A stretch of DNA of 33,666 nucleotides from JAFLCL01 sp039809495 (GTDB lineage: Bacteria > Myxococcota_A > Polyangia > Polyangiales > Sandaracinaceae), in assembly GCA_039809495.1 (NCBI GenBank), contig JBDHVC010000055.1:1-33666 (forward strand), written 5' to 3'. The notes under the pieces are model-generated. The model did not search any database, was not told where the DNA came from, and worked only from the letters and a program-made list of their open reading frames with translations. The position numbers and the translations under genes were made by a program. Positions within the stretch are counted from its first letter, which is position 1. The number at the start of each line of letters is the position of its first letter. This document shows, in pieces, positions 1 to 8,358 of the stretch.

Positions 1-456
1 GGGGCCGCCGCCGCGAGCGCCGCCGCCGCCGTGACCGCCGCCGCCGCCGCCGCCGTGGCCGCCGCCGCCGTAGCCGCCGCGAGAGCCGCCGCGAGAGCCG
101 CCCTCACCGCCCTCGCCGCCGTCGCTGCGACCGCCGAGCAGGATGATGTCGTTGGCGTTGATGTCGGTGGCGTACTTCTTCACGCCGTCCTTGTCCTCGT
201 AGGAGCGCGTCTGGATGCGCCCCTCGACGTAGATCGTCTTGCCCTTGTGGAGGAACTTGTGGAGCGCCTCGGCGCGCTTGCCCCAGAGCACGACGTTGTG
301 CCACTCGGTGCGCTCCTGCTGCTCGCCCGCCTTGTTCTGGAACTTCTCGGTCGTCGCGAGGCGCATCTTCAGCACCGACTGCCCGCCCTGCGTGTACTTG
401 AGCTCGGGGTCCGCCCCGAGGTTCCCGATCAGCATCACCTTGTTCAATCCGGCCAT
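1..456 (-). CDS. ssb: Single-stranded DNA-binding protein (C-terminus cut by window edge)
   Basis: Binds single-stranded DNA during replication, repair and recombination, normally as an OB-fold tetramer. The translation begins MAGLNKVMLIGNLGADPELK and continues with the SSB landmarks RLATTE, EWHNVVLWGKRAE and KGKTIYVEGRIQTRSYEDKDG, so the whole OB fold (about residues 1-110) is present. It is followed by a Gly-rich linker with Arg and His (GGSRGGSRGGYGGGGHGG and similar) encoded by long GCC/GGC runs. The acidic C-terminal tip that recruits partner proteins would lie outside the window and cannot be checked. The ATG is preceded by a purine-rich GAGAGGGGAACC ribosome-binding site. The gene starts 40 nt after the stop of the upstream membrane-protein gene on the same strand, so it may be read from that transcript. 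Confidence 0.96.
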   Translation of the reverse strand, partial: MAGLNKVMLIGNLGADPELKYTQGGQSVLKMRLATTEKFQNKAGEQQERTEWHNVVLWGKRAEALHKFLHKGKTIYVEGRIQTRSYEDKDGVKKYATDINANDIILLGGRSDGGEGGEGGSRGGSRGGYGGGGHGGGGGGGHGGGGARGGGP

Positions 457-496
457 GGTTCCCCTCTCTGCTCTCTCGACGCGGTCGCGCGAAGGC

Positions 497-2047
497 TCAG
501 GCCCCGTCGCCGCTCCGCTCGCTCTCAGTGACGCTCTCTCTCGGCGCGTCGGGCTCGTCGTTGTGTGCGCTCTTCGTGCGGGGTGCCTTCGCCTTCGCCC
601 GCGGCGGCGCTGCCTTCACCGGGTCGGCGCTCGCTTCGCCCTTCGCTGCCTTCGTGGTCGTGTTCGTGGCCCGCGGCGCGGGCTTGGGGCCAGAGACGCG
701 CTCCTCCTCGTAGAAGAGCACCGCCAACGCACGGACGATCGCCTCGCGCCGGGACTGACGCGTCTTCGGGCCGATCTCCCCCGCCTCGAAGTCGCGCTCG
801 ACCGCGGCCGCCTCCTCGAGCAATTCCTTCCTGCGGCGCGCGCGCGCGAGGTGGCCGTCGTCACGCTCGGGGCGGCGCGCGAGCAGGAGAGCGCCGCCGA
901 GCCCGAAGGCGAGCGCGAGGGCGAGCGCGTAGAGGCGCGCGGGGCTCGGGCCGGGGATCCCGCGCAGGCGCGCGCGCACCCGCGAGAAGGGCGGATCGCT
1001 CGGCGTCCTCCGCACCTCGGTCCCGAGGAGCGGGCGCCCCTGGTCTTGGAACGACGCGGGGGGCGGCATGCCCTCGACGTCCATGCTCATCCCGTCGGGC
1101 GCGAGGCTGATCACGCGGTACTGGAACGTGCGAAACGGGTTCGGGAGATCGATCGTCATCTCGCTCCCGGTGATGGGCAGATCGAAGCCCCACGCGAGCG
1201 TCACCTGGCCGTTGGGGAGCGAGCCCTCGATCTTGATCCCCCGCCCGGGCACCTCGCTCACGCGCTGATCCGTCATCATCGGCTGCGCCTGGAAGGCCAT
1301 GAAGCCGCGCGGCAGCTCGAGGACGCGGCCGCCCTCGGGGAAGACGTAGGTGTCGGCCGAGAGGTTCGCGAGGCGCGCCTGCTGGACGACGTGGAGCCGC
1401 TGGTCCGGCTTGATCTCGAACATCGTCTGCCCGAGCACGAGGAGCACGTTGCGATCGTCGTGCGTGACCGGGGTGGTCTGGACGTGGACGTCGTAGCCGT
1501 GCTCGGTCGGGAGCTGGAAGGGGGTCGAGCTGAAGGTGGCGCCCTCGCTCGGCACGTTCACGCGGTACGCCTGCCCGCTGCCGGTCGGGAGCCCCTCGTA
1601 GACGAAGACGCCCTCCTGGTTCGTGCGGCCGGGGAAGCGCTCGCGCTCGCCCCCCTGCTGCATCACGCCGAGCTGGATCTCGTGGTCGATCTGCGCGTGG
1701 AGGTGCTCATCGACGACGAAGACGCGGATCTGGCCCGCGGGGAGCGCGGGGTTCGGCTCGGCGCGCGCGACGACGGGCTCTCGGAACGCGCGCTCCATCG
1801 CCTCGCTGATCGCGCCGCCCCCATGACCGTGCGCCGCGTGCGGATCGTCGCTCGCGCCCGGCGCCTCGTCGGCCTCGCTCGGCGGGATCGCCTCCACCTC
1901 GGGGGCGCCCGCGCCTCGCTCCGGGGCGGACCCGAGCGCGGGCCCCGCCGGCTGGGGCTCCTCCTGCGCGCGCCCCCGGCACGGCGACGCGAGGAGCGCA
2001 ATCACCGCTATGTATCCGAAAACAGCGAGAGTTTTAGAGGCGATCAC
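497..2047 (-). CDS. Membrane-anchored periplasmic protein with CcmI-like cytoplasmic tail
   Basis: No firm family assignment. The 516-residue product starts at GTG 2047, whose last bases overlap the stop of the upstream gene (GTGA) and which follows GGAGG at good spacing. An N-terminal signal sequence (hydrophobic to about residue 22, then CRGRAQ) leads to a Pro/Ala/Glu linker with a His patch (DDPHAAHGHGGG). A beta-rich region containing RTNQEGVFVYEGLPTGSGQAYRV resembles carboxypeptidase-regulatory-like (transthyretin-fold) domains. A transmembrane helix lies near residues 395-415 (LYALALALAFGLGGALLL). The cytoplasmic tail ELLEEAAAVERDFEAGEIGP resembles the helical segment of CcmI, as does a segment in its coupled neighbour. 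The end is Lys/Ala-rich. A link to cytochrome c maturation is inference only, since no haem-binding motif is visible. Confidence 0.8.
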   Translation of the reverse strand: MIASKTLAVFGYIAVIALLASPCRGRAQEEPQPAGPALGSAPERGAGAPEVEAIPPSEADEAPGASDDPHAAHGHGGGAISEAMERAFREPVVARAEPNPALPAGQIRVFVVDEHLHAQIDHEIQLGVMQQGGERERFPGRTNQEGVFVYEGLPTGSGQAYRVNVPSEGATFSSTPFQLPTEHGYDVHVQTTPVTHDDRNVLLVLGQTMFEIKPDQRLHVVQQARLANLSADTYVFPEGGRVLELPRGFMAFQAQPMMTDQRVSEVPGRGIKIEGSLPNGQVTLAWGFDLPITGSEMTIDLPNPFRTFQYRVISLAPDGMSMDVEGMPPPASFQDQGRPLLGTEVRRTPSDPPFSRVRARLRGIPGPSPARLYALALALAFGLGGALLLARRPERDDGHLARARRRKELLEEAAAVERDFEAGEIGPKTRQSRREAIVRALAVLFYEEERVSGPKPAPRATNTTTKAAKGEASADPVKAAPPRAKAKAPRTKSAHNDEPDAPRESVTESERSGDGA

Positions 2048-2646
2048 GAGACCTCCTCCGAGCCCTTCGGCGCGTCGGGGGCCTCGGTCGACGGCGCGGT
2101 CGCGGCCTTCTCTCCGAGCATCCGCTCGAGCCGCTCGGCCTCCTCGCGGAGCGCACGCGCGCGCGCTCGGAGCGCGTCGTCGTCGGGGGGCGCCTCGGGC
2201 GCGACCTCCTTCGCGGCCTCGGGCGCCTCGGGCGCGCTCGCGACCTCCTTCGGCGCGGCCCGCGCGCGGAGCTCCATCGCCTCTTGGACGAGCGCCTCGG
2301 CGCGCGCCTCGTAGGGCGCGAGGTCCGCGTCGAGCCGCGCGATGACCTCCTTCGCGCGCACGCGAAAGCCTCGATCGAGCCGCTCGAAGTCGGCGTCCGT
2401 GATCTTGCCGACCGCGTGCTCGTACTCGAGATCCTTGATCGCGCGGAGCAGCGCGCGCTTCTCGTCGAGCAGCGCGGCGCGATCGGGGAGCTCGGAGCGC
2501 GCGAAGGGATCGGCGCCGCCGCGCGTCGCGTAGAGCGCGTGCCGCACGCTCCCGAAGAGCGACGCGAGCCCGAACACGAGCGCGAGCGCCGCGAGCGTCA
2601 TGAAGAGGACGGCGAGGAAGGCAGACACCGGGCGAGCGTCTATCAC
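2044..2646 (-). CDS. CcmI-like membrane protein with coiled coil
   Basis: About 200 residues. GTG 2646 is chosen because it precedes the single N-terminal transmembrane helix (AFLAVLFMTLAALALVFGLA) and leaves 67 bp for the divergent promoter region; a longer ATG-started frame would run into the neighbouring gene. After the helix comes ALLRAIKDLEYEHAVGKITD, the pattern of the N-terminal domain of CcmI/CycH cytochrome c biogenesis proteins (TM helix, then a helical 'L+xLe+d+xxGKi...' segment). The TPR half of CcmI is absent. It is replaced by an Ala/Glu/Pro-rich coiled coil (RARARALREEAERLERMLGE). The stop overlaps the next start by GTGA, so the two proteins are probably made in a fixed ratio and may act together. 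No other ccm gene is in the window. Confidence 0.78.
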   Translation of the reverse strand: MIDARPVSAFLAVLFMTLAALALVFGLASLFGSVRHALYATRGGADPFARSELPDRAALLDEKRALLRAIKDLEYEHAVGKITDADFERLDRGFRVRAKEVIARLDADLAPYEARAEALVQEAMELRARAAPKEVASAPEAPEAAKEVAPEAPPDDDALRARARALREEAERLERMLGEKAATAPSTEAPDAPKGSEEVS

Positions 2647-2713
2647 GCCTTTCGCGCCGGAGCAGCGGGTCGAAGGGGTGGTGCGCGCCCCCAGGCCGTG
2701 ACAGCACACCCCC

Positions 2714-3775
2714 ATGCGCTCGAGCTGGCTCATCGCGGTCGTGTGGCTCTCGGCGTGCGCGGGTTCGCCCACGCCCTCGCCACGCACCGAGCGCGCCCAG
2801 GCGGCGGCGAGCCGCGGTGACGACGCCGAGCGCGGCCCGAGCGCGCGGGCGAGCGCGCGCGATCTGCGGCCCGACGCGAGCTTCGCCGACCTCGTCGCGG
2901 CCGCGCGGCGCCAGGACGAGCTGCGCGATCAGGACTCGAGCGCGGGCTGCCTCCTCCGCCTGGGCCCGCCCGCGCGGCTCGAGGCCGACCTCGCGGCGGC
3001 GGTGCGCCCCCTGCCCGAGCCACCGCCGGCGCTCGAGGAGCGGCTCGGCGAGGTCGCCGTGCTCACGCGCTACGAGGCCTTCGGGCGCGCGGACGCGCCC
3101 CTCCAGCTCGCCGCGTTCACGACGAGCCGGCCCCCGCGGGGGCGGGCGGTCGGCGTGCTCGCCATCACGCGGAGCGCCCTCTTTCTCGGGCGAACCGGCG
3201 CGGGTGAGCGCTTTCGCGAGCTCGATCGCGCCCGCCTCGCGACGCTCGACGACGGCGTGAGCGCGCTCTTCGTCACGGCCGACGCGGGCGTCTCGGTGCG
3301 AAGGCTCGCGGAGGTGCTCGCGGCGCTCGGCCCCATGGCCGGCCGCGTGGGCCTCGCGGTCGCGCTCCCGGAGGGCGTCCGACGCCCCGAGGGCGAGCTC
3401 CCCGAGGACGAGACCGCGCCCCTCTGCGAGCTCCCCGAGCCGAGCGACGAGGGCGTGGGCGAGCTCGCGCGCGACGCCCTGGCGCGAGGCGTGGCGCCGC
3501 TCGGCGAGCGCGTCCCCGCGTGCACCGGCGGCACGAGCGGCGCGGGCGCGCGCGGTGGGCGCGTCGTGCTGCAGTTCCGCGTCGACGCGGACGGGCGCGT
3601 GCGCGAGGCGTGCGTCGTCGAGGACGAGACGGACGACGGCGTGCTCCGCGCGTGCCTCTTGCGCGCGGCGCGCGAGCTGTCCTTCCCCGCCCCCGTCGGC
3701 GGCTCCCTCGACGTCGCCTTACCCCTCTCGATCCGACCCGCCGACGCCTTCCAGCAGCGCGCGCTCTGCGACTGA
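2714..3775 (+). CDS. Lipoprotein with AgmX/PglI-type C-terminal domain
   Basis: 353 residues. The N-terminus MRSSWLIAVVWLSACAG is a lipoprotein signal with lipobox LSAC and Cys15 as the likely lipidated residue. Mature residues 20-270 are Ala/Arg/Glu-rich with no recognised fold. Near residues 279-330, VVLQFRVDADGRVREACVVE followed by a C..L.RAARELSFPAP stretch matches the TonB-C/AgmX-PglI pattern common in myxobacteria ('F.v..dG.v.......s.l....l..c......FP.P'). Paired cysteines (ACVV...RACLL) are also typical. It is divergent from the CcmI-like operon. The stop sits in the recurring TGACGGCGCGC context. The exact role is unknown; such domains occur in envelope and motility-associated proteins. 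Confidence 0.85.
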   Translation: MRSSWLIAVVWLSACAGSPTPSPRTERAQAAASRGDDAERGPSARASARDLRPDASFADLVAAARRQDELRDQDSSAGCLLRLGPPARLEADLAAAVRPLPEPPPALEERLGEVAVLTRYEAFGRADAPLQLAAFTTSRPPRGRAVGVLAITRSALFLGRTGAGERFRELDRARLATLDDGVSALFVTADAGVSVRRLAEVLAALGPMAGRVGLAVALPEGVRRPEGELPEDETAPLCELPEPSDEGVGELARDALARGVAPLGERVPACTGGTSGAGARGGRVVLQFRVDADGRVREACVVEDETDDGVLRACLLRAARELSFPAPVGGSLDVALPLSIRPADAFQQRALCD

Positions 3776-3820
3776 CGGCGCGCCCTCGACGCGCCCGTGG
3801 CCTCGGGCGCGGGCGCGGCC

Positions 3821-3826
3821 TACGCT
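3821..3826 (+). promoter_or_regulatory. Putative -10 box of mgtE
   Basis: TACGCT lies 9 nt before the chosen ATG of mgtE and is followed by CGCC. The same arrangement recurs before several other genes here. It suggests a nearly leaderless mRNA, consistent with the lack of a Shine-Dalgarno sequence. No clear -35 is seen. Confidence 0.4.
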
Positions 3827-3835
3827 CGCCCCGCC

Positions 3836-5203
3836 ATGCGGCTCGCGACCCTCTTCGGCCCCGATCTCCACGCGACGCTCGCGGAGGATCCCGAGGCCTT
3901 CCGCGAGGCGCTCGAGGAGTTCCACGAGGAGGACATCGCGGAGATCCTCGAGGGGCTGCCCTTCGAGGACATCGTGCGGCTCTTCCAGGTGCTGCCCGAC
4001 GACTTCAGCGCGGGCGTGCTCGAGCGCCTGCCCGAGGAGCTCCAGAGCCGGATCCTCGAGAGCGTACGGATCGAGAAGGCCGCGAGCCTGCTCGCGGAGA
4101 TGGCGCCCGACGATCGCGCGGACGCCGTCCAGGAGCTCGACGAGCCGCTCCAGCAGCGGCTGCTCGAGCAGCTCGAGGAGGTCGAGCCCGAGGCCGCGCA
4201 GGAGGTGCGCGAGCTGGCGCGCTACGAGGAGGGCTCGGTCGGCTCGATCATGACGACGGCCTTCGTCGGCCTCGCGCCCGAGACGAAGATCGAGAAGGCG
4301 CTCGAGGAGATCCGGCACCTCTCGCGCGAGGAGGAGCTCGAGAGCATCGACTACGTCTACGTCCTCGCGTACGGCGAGCAGCTCGTCGGGATCGTGTCGC
4401 TGCGCGAGCTGATCCTCGCCGAGCCGAGCGAGGCGCTCGCCGACGTGATGACCGAGAACACGGTGCGGGTGCGCGACACCGACGATCGCGAGGAGGCGGC
4501 GCGGGTGATCGCGAAGTACGACTTCCGCGCGATCCCGGTCGTCGACGCGCAGGGCGCGATGGTCGGCATCGTCACCGTCGACGACGTGGTCGACGTCGTC
4601 ATCGACGAGGCGACCGAGGACGCGCAGAGGATGGGCGCCGTCTCGCCGATCGAGGGCGGCTACTTCCAGACCTCGCTCTTCGCGTACTGGCGCAGCCGCG
4701 TCACCTGGCTCGTCGTGCTCTTCCTCGGCGGCTTCGTCACGGCGAGCGTCATGCAGTCGTTCGCGAGCGAGATCGAGCGCGTGGTCACGCTCGCGGTCTT
4801 CATCCCGCTCATCATCTCGACGGGCGGCAACGCCGGCTCGCAGTCGGCCACGCTGATCATCCGCGCGCTCTCGCTGCACGAGGTCGAGCCGCGCGACTGG
4901 CTCCGCGTGCTCGGCAGGGAGCTCCTCGTCGGCGTCTCGCTCGGGCTCGTGGTCGGCGCGCTCGGCTTCGGGCGCGCCTACTTCGCGGCCGACGCCGACG
5001 CGATCCTCCTCGCCACGGTCGTCTCGAGCAGCATCGTCGCCGTCGTGCTCGTCGGCAGCCTCGTCGGCTCGCTCCTCCCGCTCGTGATCCAGCGCTTCGG
5101 GCTGGATCCGGCCGTGAGCTCGACGCCCTTCATCGCGTCCCTGAGCGACGTGGTCGGCCTGCTCGTCTACCTCGGCATCGCGGGCGCGATCCTGATCCGC
5201 TGA
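3836..5203 (+). CDS. mgtE: Magnesium transporter MgtE
   Basis: 455-residue MgtE-family Mg2+ channel of the inner membrane, a normal length. Residues 15-130 form the acidic helical N domain (repeated 'L....P.....E.L..L' units such as AEILEGLPFEDIVRLFQVLP). Residues 138-260 are the CBS pair that senses cytoplasmic Mg2+ (GSIMTTAF, DVMTENTV, DFRAIPVVDAQGAMVGIVTV). From about residue 287 five transmembrane helices follow, with the pore signature FIPLIISTGGNAGSQSATLI. ATG 3836 is preferred over an in-frame GTG at 3797 because it gives the normal N domain and sits 9 nt after a TACGCT -10-like box. The gene converges with the next one at 3 bp separation. Regulation by Mg2+ is expected to be allosteric through the CBS domains. 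Confidence 0.96.
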   Translation: MRLATLFGPDLHATLAEDPEAFREALEEFHEEDIAEILEGLPFEDIVRLFQVLPDDFSAGVLERLPEELQSRILESVRIEKAASLLAEMAPDDRADAVQELDEPLQQRLLEQLEEVEPEAAQEVRELARYEEGSVGSIMTTAFVGLAPETKIEKALEEIRHLSREEELESIDYVYVLAYGEQLVGIVSLRELILAEPSEALADVMTENTVRVRDTDDREEAARVIAKYDFRAIPVVDAQGAMVGIVTVDDVVDVVIDEATEDAQRMGAVSPIEGGYFQTSLFAYWRSRVTWLVVLFLGGFVTASVMQSFASEIERVVTLAVFIPLIISTGGNAGSQSATLIIRALSLHEVEPRDWLRVLGRELLVGVSLGLVVGALGFGRAYFAADADAILLATVVSSSIVAVVLVGSLVGSLLPLVIQRFGLDPAVSSTPFIASLSDVVGLLVYLGIAGAILIR

Positions 5204-5206
5204 CGA

Positions 5207-6805
5207 TCAGGGCGGCGCGCTCGGCGCGGCGCCACCCTCGCTCGCGCCCGGCGGGGCGAGCTGCCACTCGCGCATCGTCCTGGCGCCCGCGCAGCCCTCG
5301 CTCCCGCCCGGCTGCGCGCAGAGGAACGCGTAGGTCTCGTACGCCTCTTGGAAGCGATCCTCGTCGCGGAAGCCCGCGGCGCGGCGCAGGCACGCGTCGG
5401 ACCAGCCCAGGGCGCAGGCGCGACGCGAGAGCGTGTCGGCCGCGGCGTCGTCGCCGGCCGCGGCGGCGTCCGCCGCGCGCTGATCGCAGGCTCTCCCGGA
5501 GCCGAGCTCGCACGCGCGCGCCAGCCGATCGACGAGGCCCGCGGGCGTCGTCCCGACGATCCCCGCGGCGGCCAACGCGGCGCTCGTGTAGCAGGCGTCC
5601 GCGTCACCCGCGTCGCACCCGCGCGCGCTCGCCGCGACGACGCCCGGCGTGAGGATCGGCGCGCGCGCTTCGCCCGCTCCAAAGCTCGATCCCTCCACCT
5701 CCACGCCCGCGCGCACCTCGCCGCGGACCTGCGTGATCCAGGGCGCCGCGTCGTCCTCGTCGGTGGTGTAGAGGAAGAGGCCGCTCGCGGGGCAGAGCGT
5801 GTCCGTCGCGACGCCGCCGCTCGAAGGAGCGAGCGCGGACTCCTCGAGCGACGGGATGGCGACGCGGCGCACCAGGCCCGCCGCGCTCGGCGAGGGATCG
5901 ACCCGCGCGAGGTCGAGCTCGAGGCAGCGCGCGTCGCCGCGGGCCGCGAGCGCGCCGGCATCGAGGACCGCCAGCACGCGCGCGCGGCCCCCCGCCAGAA
6001 GGATGCGCGGCAGGACGACCTCGTCGTCCGGGCGCGCGAACGGATCGGTGGCGGTGCCGGCGCGCGCGCGCGGCACGATCCCCTCGCGGCCACCGAGCGC
6101 GCGGAGCGCGGCGAAGCTCGCGCGGTTCGGGACGAAGAGGAGCGCGGCGCTCGGCTCGATCTCCGTCGGCCGCACGACGCTCGCGCCCGGGCCGCGCGCC
6201 ATCTGGGCGGCGAGCGCCTCGCCGCGCAGGAACGCGCGCAGCTCCGCGTCGAGCCCGAGCTCGTCGGCGTGCTCGAGGCCGCTCGGGACGCCGACGAGGA
6301 TCGTGTAGCGGAGCGTGCTCGGCGCGATCGCCGACGGATCGTCGCCGAAGGTGCTGCTCGGCGTCCTCGCGCCGAACGTCATCAGGAAGGAGCCCGCCCT
6401 CGGCGGGCACCGGACGAAGAGCCCGACGCGGCTGTCCACGCGCGCGTAGGCGCTCTCTTCGCCGTCGAGCCCCCACGACACGCCGACGGAGGGGTCGTCC
6501 TCCGGCCCGGACTCGGACTCGACGAGCGCCACGCACTGATGACGGCGCAGCCGGAGCCGGCGGTCGACGAAGTCGGTCGTCGAGGCGTCCTCGACGACGT
6601 CCGAGAAGCCCATCGCGCGCGCCCGAGCGACCTCGGCGCGGTGCGCCGCGTCGAGCGCGGTGGGCTCGACGACGCGGACCGCTGGACGCAGGAGGTACCC
6701 GACCCCGCCGACGCCGAGGACGAACGACACCACGGCGACGACCGCGACGACGATCGGAGGGGCGTCGGATCCCACGGCAGGCACCGGGTCGAGGCAGCCG
6801 TCCAC
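5207..6805 (-). CDS. Membrane-anchored Cys-rich Sel1-like protein, copy A
   Basis: About 532 residues from GTG 6805; an in-frame GTG at 6775 would give 522. GTG 6805 is chosen because a TAGCGT box ends 8 nt upstream, exactly as in copy B. After a short N-terminus comes one transmembrane helix (PPIVVAVVAVVSFVLGVGGV), so the rest is probably periplasmic. The middle about 330 residues match no family I know. The C-terminal about 150 residues hold repeated 'C..G....C' units (GCDAGDADACYTSA, ACELGSGRACDQRA, ACALGWSDACLRRA). These are like the disulfide-bonded Sel1-type repeats of Helicobacter Hcp proteins. The end is EAYETYAFLC and a Pro/Ala tail. It is head-to-head with a DUF1517 gene, and the pair is duplicated immediately downstream. 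Function unknown; protein-protein binding outside the membrane is likely. Confidence 0.82.
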   Translation of the reverse strand: MDGCLDPVPAVGSDAPPIVVAVVAVVSFVLGVGGVGYLLRPAVRVVEPTALDAAHRAEVARARAMGFSDVVEDASTTDFVDRRLRLRRHQCVALVESESGPEDDPSVGVSWGLDGEESAYARVDSRVGLFVRCPPRAGSFLMTFGARTPSSTFGDDPSAIAPSTLRYTILVGVPSGLEHADELGLDAELRAFLRGEALAAQMARGPGASVVRPTEIEPSAALLFVPNRASFAALRALGGREGIVPRARAGTATDPFARPDDEVVLPRILLAGGRARVLAVLDAGALAARGDARCLELDLARVDPSPSAAGLVRRVAIPSLEESALAPSSGGVATDTLCPASGLFLYTTDEDDAAPWITQVRGEVRAGVEVEGSSFGAGEARAPILTPGVVAASARGCDAGDADACYTSAALAAAGIVGTTPAGLVDRLARACELGSGRACDQRAADAAAAGDDAAADTLSRRACALGWSDACLRRAAGFRDEDRFQEAYETYAFLCAQPGGSEGCAGARTMREWQLAPPGASEGGAAPSAPP

Positions 6806-6813
6806 CTCGCGCG

Positions 6814-6819
6814 ACGCTA
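6814..6819 (-). promoter_or_regulatory. Putative -10 box, Sel1-like copy A
   Basis: On the minus strand TAGCGT is followed 8 nt later by GTG 6805. Copy B has TAGAGT with the same 8-nt spacing, and the context GGTAGMGTCG is shared. This suggests a leaderless transcript. Confidence 0.42.
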
Positions 6820-6841
6820 CCACCTTAGGGCGCGCGACGGC

Positions 6842-6847
6842 TACACT
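6842..6847 (+). promoter_or_regulatory. Putative -10 box, DUF1517 copy A
   Basis: TACACT is followed by six bases (CGAGGC) and GTG 6854. The expected transcription start therefore falls on the start codon itself. The diverging -10 box lies only about 22 bp away, so the two promoters overlap. Confidence 0.45.
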
Positions 6848-6853
6848 CGAGGC

Positions 6854-8263
6854 GTGCGGAGCCTGCCTTCTCGCGATCGCGCCGCGCCTCCGCGCGGGTG
6901 CGCCTCGATCGTCGCGCGGCGTGGGGCGCTCGCGAGGATCGGGTGGCTGCTCTTCGCGATCACACTCTCGGCGGCGGTCCCCGCCGCCGGATGGGCGCAG
7001 ATCGGCGGCGGCAGCTTCGGCGGCTCGGACTGGAGCTCGTCCGGCTCGAGCGGGGGCAGCTCGAGCGCGGGCGGCTCGAGCGCGGGCGGCTCGAGCTGGG
7101 GCTCGGACTGGGGCTCGGACCGGGGCTCGGACCGGGGCTCGGACCGGGGCTCGGATCGGGGCTCGGACTGGGGCTCCTCCCGCGGCGGGGGCTCGGGCTT
7201 CTCGCCGCCGTCGCCGCGCCCCTCCGATCACCACCCCCTGCCGTCCTACGAGGATCGCGCGCCGAGCGAGCGAGAGATCCTCCTCGCGATGTCGCCCCAC
7301 GAGCGCGCGCGAGCGCTCGCGTGGCCGGCGACGCCGCCGCCTCCGACCCTCGCGGCTCGCTTCGATCCGCGCGTCGCGCCGGCCGTCGCGCCGAGGCGCG
7401 AGGAGAGGGCGCCGCGGGTCGACGAGCGGAGCCTCGCGCCGAGCTTCACGCCAGCGGGGACGCGGGTCGTCCACGGGAGCATGCTCTCGCTCGAGAGCTT
7501 CGTCGGTGGGGTCTTCTTCGCGGTCGCCGCCACGCTCGCCACGATCTTCCTCTTCACGTTCGTGCCCCGCTCGTCGCGGAAGCGGGAGGACGAGGCGGGC
7601 TCCGGCCCGAGCCCGCGCTACGCGTTCCGCCTCTCGCTCGGCTTCGACTGGTCGGCGCGCGCGGAGATCCAGCGCGCCCTCGCGGAGCTGCCGCGCCGGC
7701 TCGATCTCCAGACCCGAGCGGGGCTCGGCGCGAGCGCGCGCGAGGTCCTCCACACGCTCGCCGCGCACCCGGACGCCATCCGCTACGTCGGCTGGGTGGA
7801 GGCGCCGCCCGGCTTCCCTCGCGCGTGGTTCGAGGAGGAGACGATGAGCCTGCGCGCGCGCTACAAGCGGGAGCTCGTCCGGAACACGACGCACCCCGAC
7901 GAGCTCACGATCCAGCCGCGGGAGGAGGAGGGCGAGGGGCTCGTCGTCGTCAGCGTCGTCGTCGCGTTCGAGGACGGCATCGACGCCCTCGCGTGGAGCG
8001 TCGCGGCGGCGCCGAGGGAGCGGGCCCTCGACGTGCTCCGCCAGGACTTCCCCGAGCTCGCCGTGCGCGCGCTCGAGGTCGTCTGGTCTCCCGCGAGCGA
8101 GGAAGACCGGATGAGCTCCTACGAGCTCGAGGCGATCTACCCCGAGCTCCAGCGGATCCGCGGCGGCGTGGGCCGGACGACGTGCCAGCACTGCCACGGG
8201 CCGCTCCCCGCCGAGCTCCGGTTCTGCCCCCACTGCGGCGCGCCCCAAGATCCGAGCGCGTGA
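6854..8263 (+). CDS. DUF1517 membrane protein with zinc ribbon, copy A
   Basis: 469 residues. A signal peptide (hydrophobic residues 29-46, ending AAGWAQ) leads to a Gly/Ser-rich stretch (50-115) containing six GSDR/GSDW units, then a Pro-rich linker. A transmembrane helix at 216-237 precedes a domain at about 255-430 that I recognise as DUF1517. Its landmarks are the final ALEVVWSPASEEDRMSSYEL and EIYPEL-like segment and the EGLVVVSVVVAF strand, which match cyanobacterial and chloroplast members (the FLAP1 group). A zinc ribbon ends the protein (Cys444, Cys447, Cys458, Cys461). Predicted topology is Ser/Gly region outside, DUF1517 and ribbon in the cytoplasm. Start GTG 6854 has no good Shine-Dalgarno but sits 6 nt after TACACT. 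The stop is in the recurring TGACGGCGCGC context. Biochemical function is unknown. Confidence 0.88.
   Translation: MRSLPSRDRAAPPRGCASIVARRGALARIGWLLFAITLSAAVPAAGWAQIGGGSFGGSDWSSSGSSGGSSSAGGSSAGGSSWGSDWGSDRGSDRGSDRGSDRGSDWGSSRGGGSGFSPPSPRPSDHHPLPSYEDRAPSEREILLAMSPHERARALAWPATPPPPTLAARFDPRVAPAVAPRREERAPRVDERSLAPSFTPAGTRVVHGSMLSLESFVGGVFFAVAATLATIFLFTFVPRSSRKREDEAGSGPSPRYAFRLSLGFDWSARAEIQRALAELPRRLDLQTRAGLGASAREVLHTLAAHPDAIRYVGWVEAPPGFPRAWFEEETMSLRARYKRELVRNTTHPDELTIQPREEEGEGLVVVSVVVAFEDGIDALAWSVAAAPRERALDVLRQDFPELAVRALEVVWSPASEEDRMSSYELEAIYPELQRIRGGVGRTTCQHCHGPLPAELRFCPHCGAPQDPSA
7100..7171 (+). repeat. Six 12-bp tandem units (GSDR/GSDW) in DUF1517 copy A
   Basis: Six consecutive 12-bp units of the form GGCTCGGACCGG encode Gly-Ser-Asp-Arg or Gly-Ser-Asp-Trp in the extracytoplasmic linker. 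Units differ at only one or two bases (TGG or CGG last codon; one GAT for GAC), so copy number may vary between strains. Confidence 0.85.
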
Positions 8264-8358
8264 CGGCGCGCGACGCTCGACGTGATCCGCCCCGCGGAGG
8301 CGCGATCGCTCGGCAAGTGGAGAGGCTCACGTGGATCCACGGCCGGGGTCAGTCGACC

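Noticed and set aside
1..115. GCC-rich repeat tract at the left edge as a possible CRISPR or satellite
   Set aside because: It encodes the Gly-rich linker of SSB in frame; there are no spacers.
3520..5652. 710-codon plus-strand frame overlapping mgtE
   Set aside because: Almost entirely Arg, Ala, Gly and Pro; mgtE in another frame carries all family motifs.
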